Positions 1 to 11,826 of a DNA stretch of 64,000 nt are shown here, one piece after another. Under the pieces are notes generated by a model. The model did no database searches. It saw only the letters and a program-made list of their open reading frames with translations, and had not been told where the DNA came from. A program made the translations under genes and the position numbers. The DNA is taken from contig JABYQR010000028.1 of NCBI GenBank assembly GCA_022592445.1, forward strand, positions 62,001 through 126,000, in the 5' to 3' direction. The stretch's first letter is position 1; every line of letters begins with the position of its first letter. Source of the stretch: Cytidiella melzeri. Taxonomy: Eukaryota; Basidiomycota; Agaricomycetes; Polyporales; Irpicaceae.

Positions 1-225
1 CGACTCAAGCTCATCTGCCGGAACAACGCTCTATACAAGCAGACAAGCAGGTATTTAACATCCAAATGACACCACATAGCAGCATTACTACATGAGATGA
101 ACGTGGTCTCTTCATCAACCACATGCGGGATCTGGTTATGCCTATCAAGGGACTACAGTGAGCTTATCGCTCCGGATCGCTCGTGGTAGAGTAATAGTAT
201 CCCACGCACCTCAAAGTTTGTCGAC

Positions 226-3200
226 TTAAAACCCTCCTAGTCTTTTCTTCACCGGCTTCTTCTTCAAAAGAGGTCTGCCACCAAAAGGACCTGGTAGAAC
301 CTGAGTACTAGGCATGGGAGTGTCCTGCGACTGAGATCCGTCTGGAGGATGGTGTTGAAGGCCAGCTTGACTGCCCATGCGAGGAGTATCTCTGCTAGTC
401 ATTGAGTATCCCTGTGATTGCCAGTGAGTGTCTGGCACAACACGAGATGGCTGGCTGGAGACAACCGAGGGTGGGGCCATGGTTGTTGTAGCTGCAATGA
501 CAGGCGGCGCCCTCTGTGATTGCGATTGCTGAGAAGGACGAAAGACTGCATGATCGATAGGAGTGTGGCGTACAGGCCTCGGTGCAGCTACACCAGCGAG
601 TCCGTACGGATCGTAATGAACGTAGTTTTGAGGATCCGCGCCGACGTCCCAATCCTTGAGTAAAAGCCGCACACCTAACGGATGATCGAGTTTAGTCTCG
701 TATCCGTCTTTGTCTTCGGCGTAATGGTCATTGCCTTTGTCCAAGCCTGGTCGTAAGAACCCAAAATGTACTGGCGGAGGCTCTGGCACGCCGATAGACA
801 TAGCTTCGGTAGCACGAGACATGGTCTCAAAGGCCTCGTCTTCTGCATTACCACAGAACTCTGGAGTGGGCTTGATAGGATGGGGAGAGTAAACATCCAT
901 ACACAGCGACAAGTCCAATGTGAGTTGTTCGCGTGCTTCAATCTCTCTCCGAATCGAGCTTCCAGTGCGGTAATCATCCAATTGGAGATCATGCGACTTG
1001 AGCCGCTCAAACGTAACCTCTGGGGAGCTGGATAACTCAGGGAGAACGCCGTGGACAGTTGACAGGATGTTGTTGTGCCAAGCTGACTGCGTTGCGAGCT
1101 GGGCTAGAGGTATCCGCTGCTGGATCAGAGCACGGAACCCACGACCAGAATTTAGCTCGCTCCCTGCAAAAAAAACCGTCCTATCTGGATCGTCAGGTTC
1201 ACTACCAGAGCGAATTACGACATCTAATCTGTGTAATGATTCACACCAGGAACGTCAGGAAGAGGTCGATCTTCGTGACAATGAAGCTCACATAGTCAGC
1301 ATGTTGTTAACTGGCTCGTCTAAGGTGTTCCAGAAAAATTGCATGCCTTCCAGCGTATTGTACAAAGCTTCTCCGCTGCCAGTTGAGCTCTCATGATCGA
1401 GCGCGAAAATCCCTGCAATTTTGATGAGCCAACGAACCAGCCAGCGACGCTAGAAGCTCACGTTGTGAAACCGGCTCTAAATCAAGTTCATTGAACATTC
1501 TGCCACTAAGCTGTCCGTATTCCGTTCCAAGATTCGCAGTTTTTGAATCCAATTGCTGTACTTCATGAGACCAGATGTGCGTCCTGCCGGTATATTCTTG
1601 TGCGTCAGCCAGGCTCAAATCGAGCCGATGAATACTGCCACGGTCAGATAACTGTATGAGCAATACACTTTCGTCACCCGTGTCTGAGGGGTGACGGACG
1701 AATGCACTATCGATGCATTGCTCCCTGCCAAGGGTAAAAGGCGAAAGAGAGTAAGCTGGTGTTGCTATGCGAGGTAACCCAGATTCCTCGCGAGCCACGT
1801 CGTACACGGTGACGAGACTATTTTTTGACGATGTCATAAACGTCAGAGGACCTAATGAGCAGTCAGCATTGCGTGGTGCAAAACGAAGGAGTTTGTACCA
1901 TTTTGGAAACGCATGGTATGCAACTGCAAAGTACGATCCTTTTGACGACGGTGCTTCCAGCCGAACATTGGCTTGCGAGGGAACCTTTCGTCGATCCAGA
2001 CAAGTTCGTTGGTTGTGACTACCCGGACCATATGGTCGGCACCGGGAGCTTCCACAGATGTCAAAGGCGCATGTGTGGAGGTAAATAGCTTGAGGCTCTC
2101 GGATTTACTCTATTGTGACATCTCATGTGAGTCAATAACCTTCTGAAGTAGAATCCACGTACTCGGAAGTCAACTAGACTTAGTGTCGAGCTCGATAACA
2201 AAAGTAACGAGTAAGCCTCGGCCGTGGACATGATACGCCAGAAAGCATCGTTCGGTGCATGTGGAGGAGCACTATACATGAGATGCCTATACTACTCGTG
2301 AGTTCAATCGAAACAAAGCTTCCGTTAGGTGAGTACTCACGCCGAACGCTGTGGGTCCGCGGAGCATTGGTAGATACGTCCATGGTCTGTGACTGCTAAG
2401 ATAGACACGTATTTTGCGCTGAGGGAGGGAGGAAATGCTAGATCAACGATATGTCTTGAATCGGTGTGCAAACGTGTCCAATTCGCGAGTGTGCGCAGTG
2501 AGAGGTCTTCTGACCCACTGGCTTCACACTCTAACTTCGCAACATGGGTAGAACCTGCCGTCCTTATCGCCATATACGTACCTGCAAAGCAAAGTCAAGT
2601 TTCTGATAGCGCAATCTAATTGTACAGCCTACCCTGAAAGGCTTCATGAATGTCGCCACCATAGCCAATGATCTGGTCAATTGGGGTGTCAAATGTTTTC
2701 ACTGCCTTCGCAGAGGGCTTGAAAGTGACATGGTCGCGTCTGCTGAAGGGTAGCGGTGACACATCTATACGCGAATGAGGCGCCGTAGAAGTATGATGCG
2801 ACCAGAAAGAGCGAAGCGACATACTCAGATCGCATCCAGTTGGGCCAACTGGGAATGCAAGATAGGCCGACTTTCTTCTCGTCCTCTCGGAACATGTAAT
2901 GAGGGCGAGCTTGTTTCCGCAGTATGGATGCAGTGTTAACAGTTCAGATGTACGGTGGGCATCTTCCGCTAGTTCTCCGCGTATAAGCTCAGAGGCAATG
3001 TCTACATCGGGATAATGGGTGCGTAGGAAATGTGCCTGAGGAGGATATCAGCCTCGACGAAGCTTTGCAGTTACATATGACATACACCTTGCTCAGCCTT
3101 CTGCTTGTTACTAAGTCTGGGGGTGGCGAGTGCCTTGAGAAACGTAGCAGGGAATATCTTTACAGGAGAACCTTTGGCATAAAGCCTTCTACCTGAAGAC

Positions 3201-3446
3201 AAGTTAAGCGAAGGTCTGGAAAACGAGTCACGAGAAAATACCTGAGTCGTTCATACCAAGAAATGCCCACTCTGTCTTCCTTCCATCGCGGATTAAACTG
3301 GCAGCAGCGACGGACCCCTGTTCGACTAACGGGTAGGCACGAGAGTCAGACTCGTCCTCTGTTGTTGGGCCCTTCGCATCAGTTCTCCTCTTGCCCTTCT
3401 TGTTGGTTCTTGCTTTCTCGCCGTATTCCGTAGGCCAATATTCCAT
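226..3446 (-). CDS. RRN6: RNA polymerase I initiation factor, Rrn6-like
   Basis: Nine exons, complement(join(226..1228, 1292..1412, 1462..1851, 1899..2109, 2163..2286, 2341..2581, 2633..3035, 3086..3192, 3242..3446)), give an uninterrupted 934-aa protein; every GT-AG junction keeps phase. Rrn6 (TAF1C class) is part of the core factor that loads Pol I on the rDNA promoter in the nucleolus. Supporting features: length near the yeast protein, propeller-like repeats, the motif FDTPIDQI near residue 225, FGWKHRR near 405, QLSDRGS near 487, a Gln/Ser/Pro-rich tail, and a basic end (KKKPVKKRLGGF) of the type I recall from fungal Rrn6. The start ATG at 3446 opens MEYWPTEYGE; a transposon end begins 13 bp upstream, so the native promoter has been displaced. 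Splicing and frame are seen; the family name is recognition without a search. Confidence 0.75.
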
Positions 3447-3459
3447 TCGGAGCTGCTTA

Positions 3460-3567
3460 GGGCCTGATCGGCTGCGCATTATGTAGTCGCATTATGGAAT
3501 AATCCCCCGCCAAATAAAATAATCCAGCGCTTAATTCGACTTATTTCCACAGCGACTTATTTCCTTA
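3460..3567 (+). repeat. Left 108-bp terminal inverted repeat
   Basis: It matches the reverse complement of 12515-12622 at 107 of 108 positions; the single difference is T/C in the AAATAAA/AAACAAA stretch. Such close identity suggests a recent insertion or gene conversion. Confidence 0.93.
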
Positions 3568-3860
3568 GGGCCTGATCCCCAGTGAAAACTGCATATACCC
3601 GGACCGACTGAGATCTGCGTTTCGCGTTTTGTATATATCAGTAGATCTCAGTGGGCGGACCCGGTAAATATTGCGTGATAAAACATCTATATCTGTCGCT
3701 ATCGACTGTTATATACTAAGTGCTACTAAACCATATTTGCGTAATCTACTGACATCGGTCGTCTCCACCGCGAACCCAAGCACCACAGAATCAGTTGCTG
3801 ACACTGGCCACGCCCGCGTGCTGCATGGCCTTCTTTTGTACACGTTGCTACGACAGAACA

Positions 3861-6217
3861 TCAGTATAATGGTTCCTGCCAAGTTGTTATGTGTACACGC
3901 ACCTGCTTCGAAGCGCGGCTCTGCCAAGTCTAGACGTGAAGAGTACGAAAGACAGTCAATGTCATAGCCGCAGCTGCCTTCATGATAGGTACACACCTTC
4001 TTAAAGTCAATATCATTTGCGGTGCCATCTTTCCAGTATACCTCGAAGTCTTTCTCTAGGCCGCTAGGGTTCTTGTTATACCACTCTTGGCGGCAAAGAG
4101 TCCTGAGATCATAGGTATCAGTTTCATACGTCACTAGACTTATACTGAAAACGTACTTAGCAGTTATGCGGTCAGGATTCTTCCTACCGTTCGAGTTTGT
4201 GGTTTGATCAGTCGTATCAAGGCCTTGCTTCGGGCTACAAAAGAAGGATTAGAGCAAGCATTGCGTGGTACGCAGCATTAAGACATACTCTGCGCTGACC
4301 CTCTCGTCCTCACGCATCTCACCGCGCATGTCGGGCGTAGTAAGTGTCGTGCCATGGAGTTGAGTCGTTGTCGTGTCATGGGAGTCTTCGCTGGTCACGC
4401 CAATGCTGTTGCAGTTCACATGAGCAGTGTCTCGCCGTGACGTAGAGCAGGTGCAGTATTCATACGTACTCTGCGCTAGCCCTCTCGTCCTCACGGCTCA
4501 CGTCGGCTGTAGTAGGTGTTTCGCTGTGGGAGGTTTGGTCGGTTGCACCGATGCTGTCATGATTCACGTTAGCAGGTGTCTCGCTGTCGAGTAGAGTAGG
4601 TACGGCATTGGTACTTACTCTGATCTAACCCTCCCGTCATCCTCACCGCTCACACCAGCTGTCGTAGGCATCACATCGTGGGAGTCTTGGTTCGTGTTAG
4701 CAGGTGTCGAGCCATGGGGTATAGGAGGCATTGCGTTGCGGGGTAGAGCAGGCGCCACGTCGTGGGATTCTTGGTTGGTGGGAGCAGTACCAGCTGCGCT
4801 ACTACGGTGCAGTACGGGCGTAAAGCGTACCCCAGATCTGTAGCACAATGATTAGTACACAGCACCACAAAAGCACCGTACTCACAGTGCACTGATAACT
4901 CTAGGTTTCTTGCTTGCGGCAGCCAATGGCGCCTCGTGAGCCGGCACAGAGCGTTTCTGTGAGGTCACCGTCCCGACACTATTACCAGTAGCCTGTGGAT
5001 AGGCACTATGAGTGCGTGATCGGTCGAGGTCTTGCTTTCGAGTGGCGCATTCTTCTTTGCGATTCTTGTACCAAGTCGGATAGTGCTGGACAAGGTAAGC
5101 TTGCAGTTTCCAGTCAGCGTCACATAACCTCAACTCGGGGAACCGAGGGTACAGATTTATTGCAACGAAGTTGAACGTCTTCGTTGTGCTATCGCGAGAC
5201 CAGTGCTCGATGACAACCCCGAACTCATGTGGGCGTCTCAACATGTCACTGTAGCATAGCTCAGCGAACTCGTTGAGCTCATTGCGCTTTGCAGTAGAAA
5301 GCGTAACGCCATCTTCGTCTTCCAAGAAATCGAAGGTCTTCGGTTTTGCCCCCCCGAGGTTGACCCTATCTGGCCCATTGAGCGCGTTTAGCCAAACGTG
5401 CTTGTCCCAGTAGACGACATTCTCGTTCCTTGGCAGCTGCGGATACAGCAAATAGATGCTGTTGGGAATCGAGCCTGAGCACGGCAGGTGCTGTGAAGGC
5501 TCTCCTGTAGTGTTCCTGTGCGCCATCAGTTAATATACCACTATACTCCACACATGCTCACTTTGGTCCTGCTCCATCAGAATGAGCGTGCTTGAGATGC
5601 GCTTGCACTTTTGCGATTTCCTTTTCTACGCGTGCTAGGGCATTAGTCACGTCGGTGCTTGTGCTTCTATGCAATGAGGATGTGATCAGACAATTGTACG
5701 TCCGAAAGGAAACTCGTACGTACGTATTCTCACGCTCCTGTTGCAACCTCCGTAGTTCCTCGAACATCTTTCTGTATGTTACGTTGGCGCCGAGCAACAT
5801 GTGATGTGTCGCGCCTGCGAGAATGTGGTGGACTTGAGGCCGCGAGGTCTTGTTGCATGCCATAGACGGGACAAACTCCAGATGAGAGCTGAGGATAACA
5901 TTGACAACAACTACGCGCACCTGGCCGCTAAAACGCGTGAAGCTGCCGTGGTTGAGTTGGTCAGGCGAGAAATTCACGTCGGAGGCTTGTGAAAAAGTGT
6001 TCAACGACTCGGTTAGGACACCTGGTGTGGACACATCGAACGGCGACATGTCGAGAAAATCGTCGTTGTATGAGGTGTCGTGCAGAGGAGTCCGCGAAGG
6101 GGTTGGCGTGGCTAACGCCGCAGCTTCGAGTTCAGACATGTTTGCGTACATGCCAGTTGGCGGACAGGCTGGCGGAGACCTCTCGCGACGTGGTGGTGGA
6201 CAAGAGACAAAACCCAA
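3861..6217 (-). CDS. Transposon companion protein with tandem repeat exons
   Basis: Nine exons, complement(join(3861..3929, 3997..4102, 4157..4234, 4289..4405, 4470..4553, 4619..4837, 4886..5515, 5562..5666, 5724..6217)), give 633 aa without a stop. Seven of eight introns fall in phase 2. The N-terminal third ends in a coiled-coil-like stretch (KMFEELRRLQQEREN and following). The middle has the conserved-looking block RLCDADWKLQAY, seen as I recall in unassigned basidiomycete proteins. Then come degenerate repeats rich in Thr/Ser/Asp, one per exon, and a C-terminal helical piece (CRQEWYNKNPSGLEK). It is divergent from the 6370 gene inside the Tnp2 element, so it is probably an accessory transposition or DNA-binding protein. 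Function unknown; the last splice (3997 to 3929) is the least certain. Confidence 0.65.
4289..4640 (-). repeat. Tandem exon-plus-intron duplications
   Basis: Three imperfect units of about 150-180 bp, marked on the plus strand by near-identical blocks at about 4285, 4465 and 4613 (ACTCTGCGCTGACCCTC and variants). Each unit contains the 3' end of an exon ending GAGGACGAGAGGGT.AGC-like sequence followed by a GTA(C/T/A)GT donor, so coding exons and introns were duplicated together. Equal phase (2/2) keeps every copy in frame. Confidence 0.7.
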
Positions 6218-6369
6218 CGTTCGGAGAGTGTCGGCGTCGGGTAAGCTGGGGCGATCACGTTACGAGGCAGCGGAAGTATATCAGAGTCGATCTCAGTAGG
6301 TTTTTCATATGCTGACTTCGACACTTACCTCGACTGCTTCACACTGCTTGGACAGGTGTACGCATCACA
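6218..6369. promoter_or_regulatory. Divergent promoter interval in the Tnp2 element
   Basis: This 152-bp gap separates the start codons of the minus-strand companion gene (6217) and the plus-strand small gene (6370), so it should hold both promoters. I see no convincing TATA box. Confidence 0.35.
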
Positions 6370-7037
6370 ATGCCGCCATCCAACTCAAGCCTGTCGGACG
6401 AGCACAAAGCCGACATGACAGTCCGCATCGCACATGACAGGGGCAGCGTGGGCGCTCCGATGGCGATTGTGCTCATAGCACCCCAAGGAAGAGCAACTGT
6501 GAGTTTGTACATGATTTATTAGTATCTATCTCAATCATTGAGAATGCGCAGACGTACCTGATAGAGGTGTCAAGCAACGGAACACCGCGCGCCTCTAGTA
6601 TTGCGGTCGAGCAACCACCGAGTCAATCTCCCGTTAAGGAGATTGATGCGCAGGTGCCTGCGCTAGGTGGAGGAGACTATAAGCTACATGGTCCGTCTTT
6701 GAGTCCATCTCTGCCAGTGGCAGAAGCCGCAGGAGGTGGTGTCGATCGCACTACGAGAGCCAAACGACGGCGCTCCGAGTCACCAGTATCAGTATCTACC
6801 AACGAAGAATATGATGGCAGCTCACCAAAGCGAGCTAGACAAGCCTCACGCGTTCACGGTGGTACCTCCAATTTACGCAATGCAGGTCCTAGTAGGCCTT
6901 TGATGGTTATGGAGTCAGACACCAACAGCGCCGCCGTGGCTGGCTCACGCAGCGATCTTCTGACCAGCCATCCTCGCGCCGTCCAGCCGTGGACATTCAG
7001 CCTCGTTCAAGGTGAATGGAAGAGAGATATGAAGTAG
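6370..7037 (+). CDS. Small transposon-borne protein, unknown function
   Basis: Two exons, join(6370..6495, 6551..7037) give or take a base at each edge, about 204 aa: donor GTGAGTTTG after ...GGAAGAGCAACT, acceptor GCGCAG before ACGTACCTGATAG, frame kept. The N-terminus is MPPSNSSLSDEHK. The rest is low complexity, Pro/Ser-rich, with a nuclear-localisation-like cluster (AKRRRSESP, then SPKRARQ). It lies inside the Tnp2 element, divergent from the companion gene. It might be a nuclear accessory factor, but no domain was recognised. A further intron could begin at GGTGAATGG near 7011, giving a longer protein. Confidence 0.5.
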
Positions 7038-7556
7038 TGTGCACGAGAGGTGAGTTTCCTTGAAATAACGTGCAAGCGATTCATGCTCACCCGTGAGATC
7101 GAACTAATAGTTTGCCGAACGCGAGGGTCTGGCTCACGAGAACGGACGAGAGGAAGAATCACCAGTAACATGTTAGGAATATGTTCTCCTTGCATGTACT
7201 GATAAGTTTCGTGTGCTTTGTAGCAGAAAATGGCAGTCGTCCTGTGCGAATCGCTTCTTCGGTGGTGAGAGTATGCGTGACGTGACTGTCACAACATGTA
7301 TGTAAGTTCGACATCACAGCCGTCGTCACTACCACCACTACTATCGCTTCAGCCCAACAGTTCACCGCTGCTTGAGTAGGTTTGAGGATGCTGAGTCTGA
7401 GTTACATAGCACGGCCTCATCCTCAACTCCGAACTAGCACGCGGAGAGCTTGTCGCTTGAAGCTTCCACATCACACGCTCTCTCCCGCCTGTTCGAACCT
7501 TTCGATAGCAGTTGCCACGCACAACCAAGCTTGTGCACTTGCTCTCCGCGCACAGT

Positions 7557-8100
7557 ATGTCTGCTCAGTACGAGGTCAATACTAATGTTGTGGTACGTCA
7601 ATTCCTCGTACCGTTCGAATTCTTTCATTCATGTTTACTGTGGTACTTCGATCTAGGTGCTGGTAGATGACCACGATAGCGACAGTCACGACAACGACTG
7701 CAACGTCACCCAGAGCATCCGCGCCAATTCTCAGCAACTTCCTCGTAACCAGCACGCGTTGCAAACAGCCTGGCTCCGCGCTCTTCAAGCACGTATCCTC
7801 CCTCGCCAATGCCGTTGTCCACCGTCATCGACCGCACCACGCCTCTCGCCAAGGCTGATCAAGTCAGCGCGACAAAGCTTGTCGCTCAGCCATGGGAAAC
7901 TTAGTGAGACGTGTACGGTACGTACGGAGATTTGTGCTATGGCTGCCCATCTCACGCTGCACTACAAGGGGAGTATCACACCAGACGAGGACGCTGAACT
8001 GCCTGCACGAACGGGCGCAAGAAGAACAAGATCCTCCGTGTCTGCGCTGTACTTGGCCGATTTCTTTTACCTGTGCAGACGATTACCCCGGCGACCGTGA
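7557..8100 (+). CDS. Possible two-exon gene, unrecognised
   Basis: A candidate ATG at 7557 gives MSAQYEVNTNVV, then an intron 7593-7656 with good GTACGT and CTAG borders, then an open frame to the TGA ending at 8100, about 159 aa. The first 18 residues read like real protein; the remainder is Arg/Leu/Gln-rich and could be the wrong frame, since other frames are open locally (for example 7667-7858). Stretches 7038-7556 and 8101-8286 show no supported gene. Treat as a placeholder for the third or fourth gene of the Tnp2 element. Confidence 0.25.
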
Positions 8101-8286
8101 CCACACCACCCTCGTTATGATGACCACGACCTAGCTTATTTGCAGACCACAGCAGCGACGACATCGACAAGCGGGAATGACGACATCGAACGCGCTTGCA
8201 CGGTCTTTTGTGTGGTGCACTTTGAAACGAGGGTATTCTTAATACAAGTCCGCCACATGTTGTAAAGTAGTATATACAACATACAA

Positions 8287-11200
8287 CTATCCATCATCAT
8301 TGCCACCGTCATCAGCACCATTGTTGCCCTCGTCTCCGTTAGGAGCACCCGCCATACTGCTCAGTTTCTGACCCAAGTGAGGAACCATATACCACCGCCC
8401 TCGCAGCCGGTTTCTGAGCTCAGGATCTTCAATTATATCAACTGAATGAGGCACCATACCAACAGCAGCAATGATATTCTTCGCACTGATAATCCGAAGC
8501 AGCCTATCATCTTCCTTTGGCAGTGGTAAACAAGACCAAAGGCACTTGGATGACCACTCGAGAAGCTGCGGATCGGGAGGTGACCACATTGAGACCATGG
8601 CGAAACCATGCTGACGGTCATCCTCGTCTTGTCCTGCTTTCAATAAGAAGTAAAATTGCACCTCAGCAATCTCGATACGGTCATCGCAGACCACCTAGTT
8701 CAGGAGAAGTATACATCAGCAGTGATTCACTTATGGGAGCTTTGGAGTAGTAAGCACCTTAACCATCCGAGAATACCGGCTCATATCCAGCGGTTTCTCT
8801 AGCTCTTTCCATGCGCGAGCAATCTGGCCGTTCGGGAGCTGGATCCTTGCCCACCGGCGAACTGTTGGCTGAGCAAGCCAATCAGGATGTACATCAAGCC
8901 CGCGAGTCCGTACAAAATCCCGCAGCACACCTGCTTCACGATTTGCCAAGCGGATGTCATTCCTGTCCGCATAACGCAGTAATGCGTAGCCGTCACCAAT
9001 GTCATATGCTCCTCGTGGTAACAGAGGACGGTCAATGTCGGGATCGATGTCAGGGAACATATGCTTCAGAGCGTTGACTTGACAGCGACGAATAGCTCGC
9101 TGCGCCATGTTCGCGAACGGTTTAGATGGCTGCCGTATCTGGCTGCCGAGTATTCCAATGGTTCGTTCAATGGGCCACTGCGATTTTATAGGATACGGGC
9201 CTGTGTTCTCTGTCTCCGGCCCAAGGTGAACATGAGCATGAACACTCTGGCGGCAGAAATGAAGTCTTGACGCTTTCCCCTGGTAGTACAGGTCCTCAAA
9301 CTCCACCACAAACTCCACCAGTAGCTGATGCGCCTCAGCGAGATCTGCGGCAGAAACCCCTTCACTTTCGTACTGGTTCATGAGCCGTATGCCTTGTATC
9401 AGCTTACAGATATTGCGCCAGAATCGGAATGGAAGAACCCCAAGAAGAATAGCAGGCCCAAGGCCGTACAGATATGTCATGAACTCAACAGCTTTATAGC
9501 CGCTGGTGAGTTTCTCTGCAATATTGCGTGGAGGGCGGTCAAATGAGCCAGGAAGATACGGCCGGGTCGCTGCCACAATATCGCCATGTGCTTGCCAGAC
9601 CCGTGGTGATCGGAACACAGCCCAGTCCCAAGTGGCGATATTGTCTGAGGGAGAGCACTGCAGAGTACTGCGCCATAACGCCACGTAAAGATCTGGATTT
9701 TGAATACCCGCGAGATGCATGATGTCGGCAGGAAAACACAGCGGAATGGGGTAGATACGGCTAGGAGGAAAACCGCTGACAAGAGTAGGCTTTGCAATTC
9801 CCGTTTCGCGGCGCATCCTCTCATATGTGACCTGGTTTGCAGCGTACAGAACCTTAGGCAAGTTCTGGCTATAGCGGGTGACGACTTGTTCTGCATCGTA
9901 GTAGAGAGGTAACGTTATATCGACATCGGGATGTTGTGATGCGTGATGGACACCTGGCCCATCTGTTGGCTTTCTGAGTGCGGCGTAATAGTGTCCACCT
10001 GCTCCAGGCTTATGTCGACCGGCGAGAGGACAGTACAGTCGACAGCCATACTTGCCAGAATGACCGACAAGGCCGTTGAGGATGGTGATACCCGGTCCGT
10101 CACCAAGGAAGAAAGGAATGAAGATATTCGAGTCGAAGACCTCGCCAGTGGCTGCATTCCAGATGCGGAAACCCTCCTTCATGAGAGCTGCGACGTGATG
10201 GAAGCCAGGAAACAAGAACGACTCGATGTTCTTCGGCTTACGGGGACCAGGGATAACTCCACCAATGAAGATATGCTTGTTCTTGTATCGGTTCTCCGGA
10301 GCGCGGTCCAGCACAACCCAGATATAAATCCAGCAGTCAGACTCTTTCATGCGATACAGCTGGGCTCCGTCCATTGAGAACATGAGAACGACGTCGTGAT
10401 CCGCGATGTCCCCGCGCATACATGCTTGAATGTACTGGCTGCTGTGAATGAAATCCGAGTACGAAGGAAGCGAGATATTCTCCAAGTCTCCACCAATGAC
10501 TTCAAACATCTGCTGCGTGCACCGTGCACGATAGCCCATCTCATTCGCACTCTCAAGTGATCGGTAAGCAGCCTGGATCTGTGGACCAACAGGGATGGTG
10601 ACGGATTGCTTGCGCGGCACATTCTTGCCTTGTTTGACATCGTACCGTGGCTCCCGACACATCGGACACTTGTCAAGGGGCGCGAATGGACCTGTGAAGG
10701 CGAGACAGGTGTTGATACACATCTCTGTGTATATAGGAACAACACCGCTGATTTCCTCGGCCTTTCGCTTGACCTGGTCTAGCGAAAGCATCTCGATCTG
10801 GAAATGCTTCTTCACGAGAGTTCGCACGCTGTCGTACATGACGTTGGCAGCATTGTCCAGCCGTAGGTAGTACTCAAGGGAGAATGCAAGGGCGGGATTG
10901 TTGTCGAGCTTGATTACCTCAGTCAAAGGCTCCCTGAGCCTTCGAATGACATGGTCTGGGAGGTTATCGGCGTCGAGTGTAGCGTCTTGAAGAGCTTCGA
11001 TGAATGCCTGTCCGATCCGCATGTCGTCAAGTTTAACCCTTCTCAGCGGGTCAGCGTCTTCACGTCCCTGTGCTGAAGTCGAAGAGTTGCCCATAGGAGC
11101 ACTATCGTCCGGGGCTGCGTGGTCTTCGCCCAGGCTCAAGGCAGCAAGCCGCGCGATCTCCTCGTCTGCAGCATTGTCTTCATCGTCCAGTTCTGCGTCA

Positions 11201-11826
11201 CGCTCAGAAGGAGTGTCCTCTTCCTCATCGGGCTGAAGTTCGTCTAGGCAAAGGTAAGAAGCTGGAATGCGGAATATACAACACATATCTGCTTACCTTG
11301 TGCGTGGCCGACCGACACTGGTGAATCGGACCGGAGACTGTCATCCCGGAAGAAATCCTCATATTCATCGCGTGGCGGTGAGCGCGACGAAGGACGGTTT
11401 AGTCCGTCGCTGTCGTTAGCTGGCAGACTCGGTGGCCCGGGTGGGGCAACGTCCTATGATGTTTCCGGTAAGCCGACTATCACTCCAAAGTAGCAGGGCA
11501 CTTACTACATCCATGCCATGCCTAGCAGCGCTTTGACCGTCACCTGTAGCAGCCTCCGCATGCTGCCGTCTGCTGCTACTACCCGCCAGTGCATTGCGGA
11601 TATAAGCCGCCCGTTGGTCTACCTCCTGCTGAAGACCGCGCCCATATAACTTGACTGGGCGGTTTTCGGCAATAGCTTGCAGCTGCGCTCTGACGAGTTT
11701 CCGGTGGTCATAGTAGGTTGAGATCGGGACCCACTTGGATGGCTTGCATCGGATGCCACATTCACACAGTCTGTGGCCAACTGGTGTACCGGGAGGCCGC
11801 TGATTGTGTTCACTTGGTGGCTGCAT
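8287..11826 (-). CDS. Tnp2-family transposase, intact
   Basis: Four exons, complement(join(8287..8694, 8758..11243, 11297..11453, 11506..11826)), give 1123 aa with no stop; introns are 52, 53 and 63 bp. Exon 1 carries CECGIRCKPSKW and an acidic linker follows. CX2C pairs (CINTC, CPMC) lie near residues 335-357. The core has SMDGAQLYRMKESDCW near 450 and FLGDGPG near 540, candidate sites of the DDE acidic residues, then a SGFPPSR..CFPADIMHL block. The C-terminal exon (EIAEVQFYF, SMWSPPDPQLLEWS) matches the tail I know from basidiomycete Tnp2 proteins. It should cut and rejoin element ends in the nucleus. It is in opposite orientation to 6370-7037. The donor of intron 3 is GTGCTT, weaker than the rest. 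The element could still be mobile. Confidence 0.9.
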
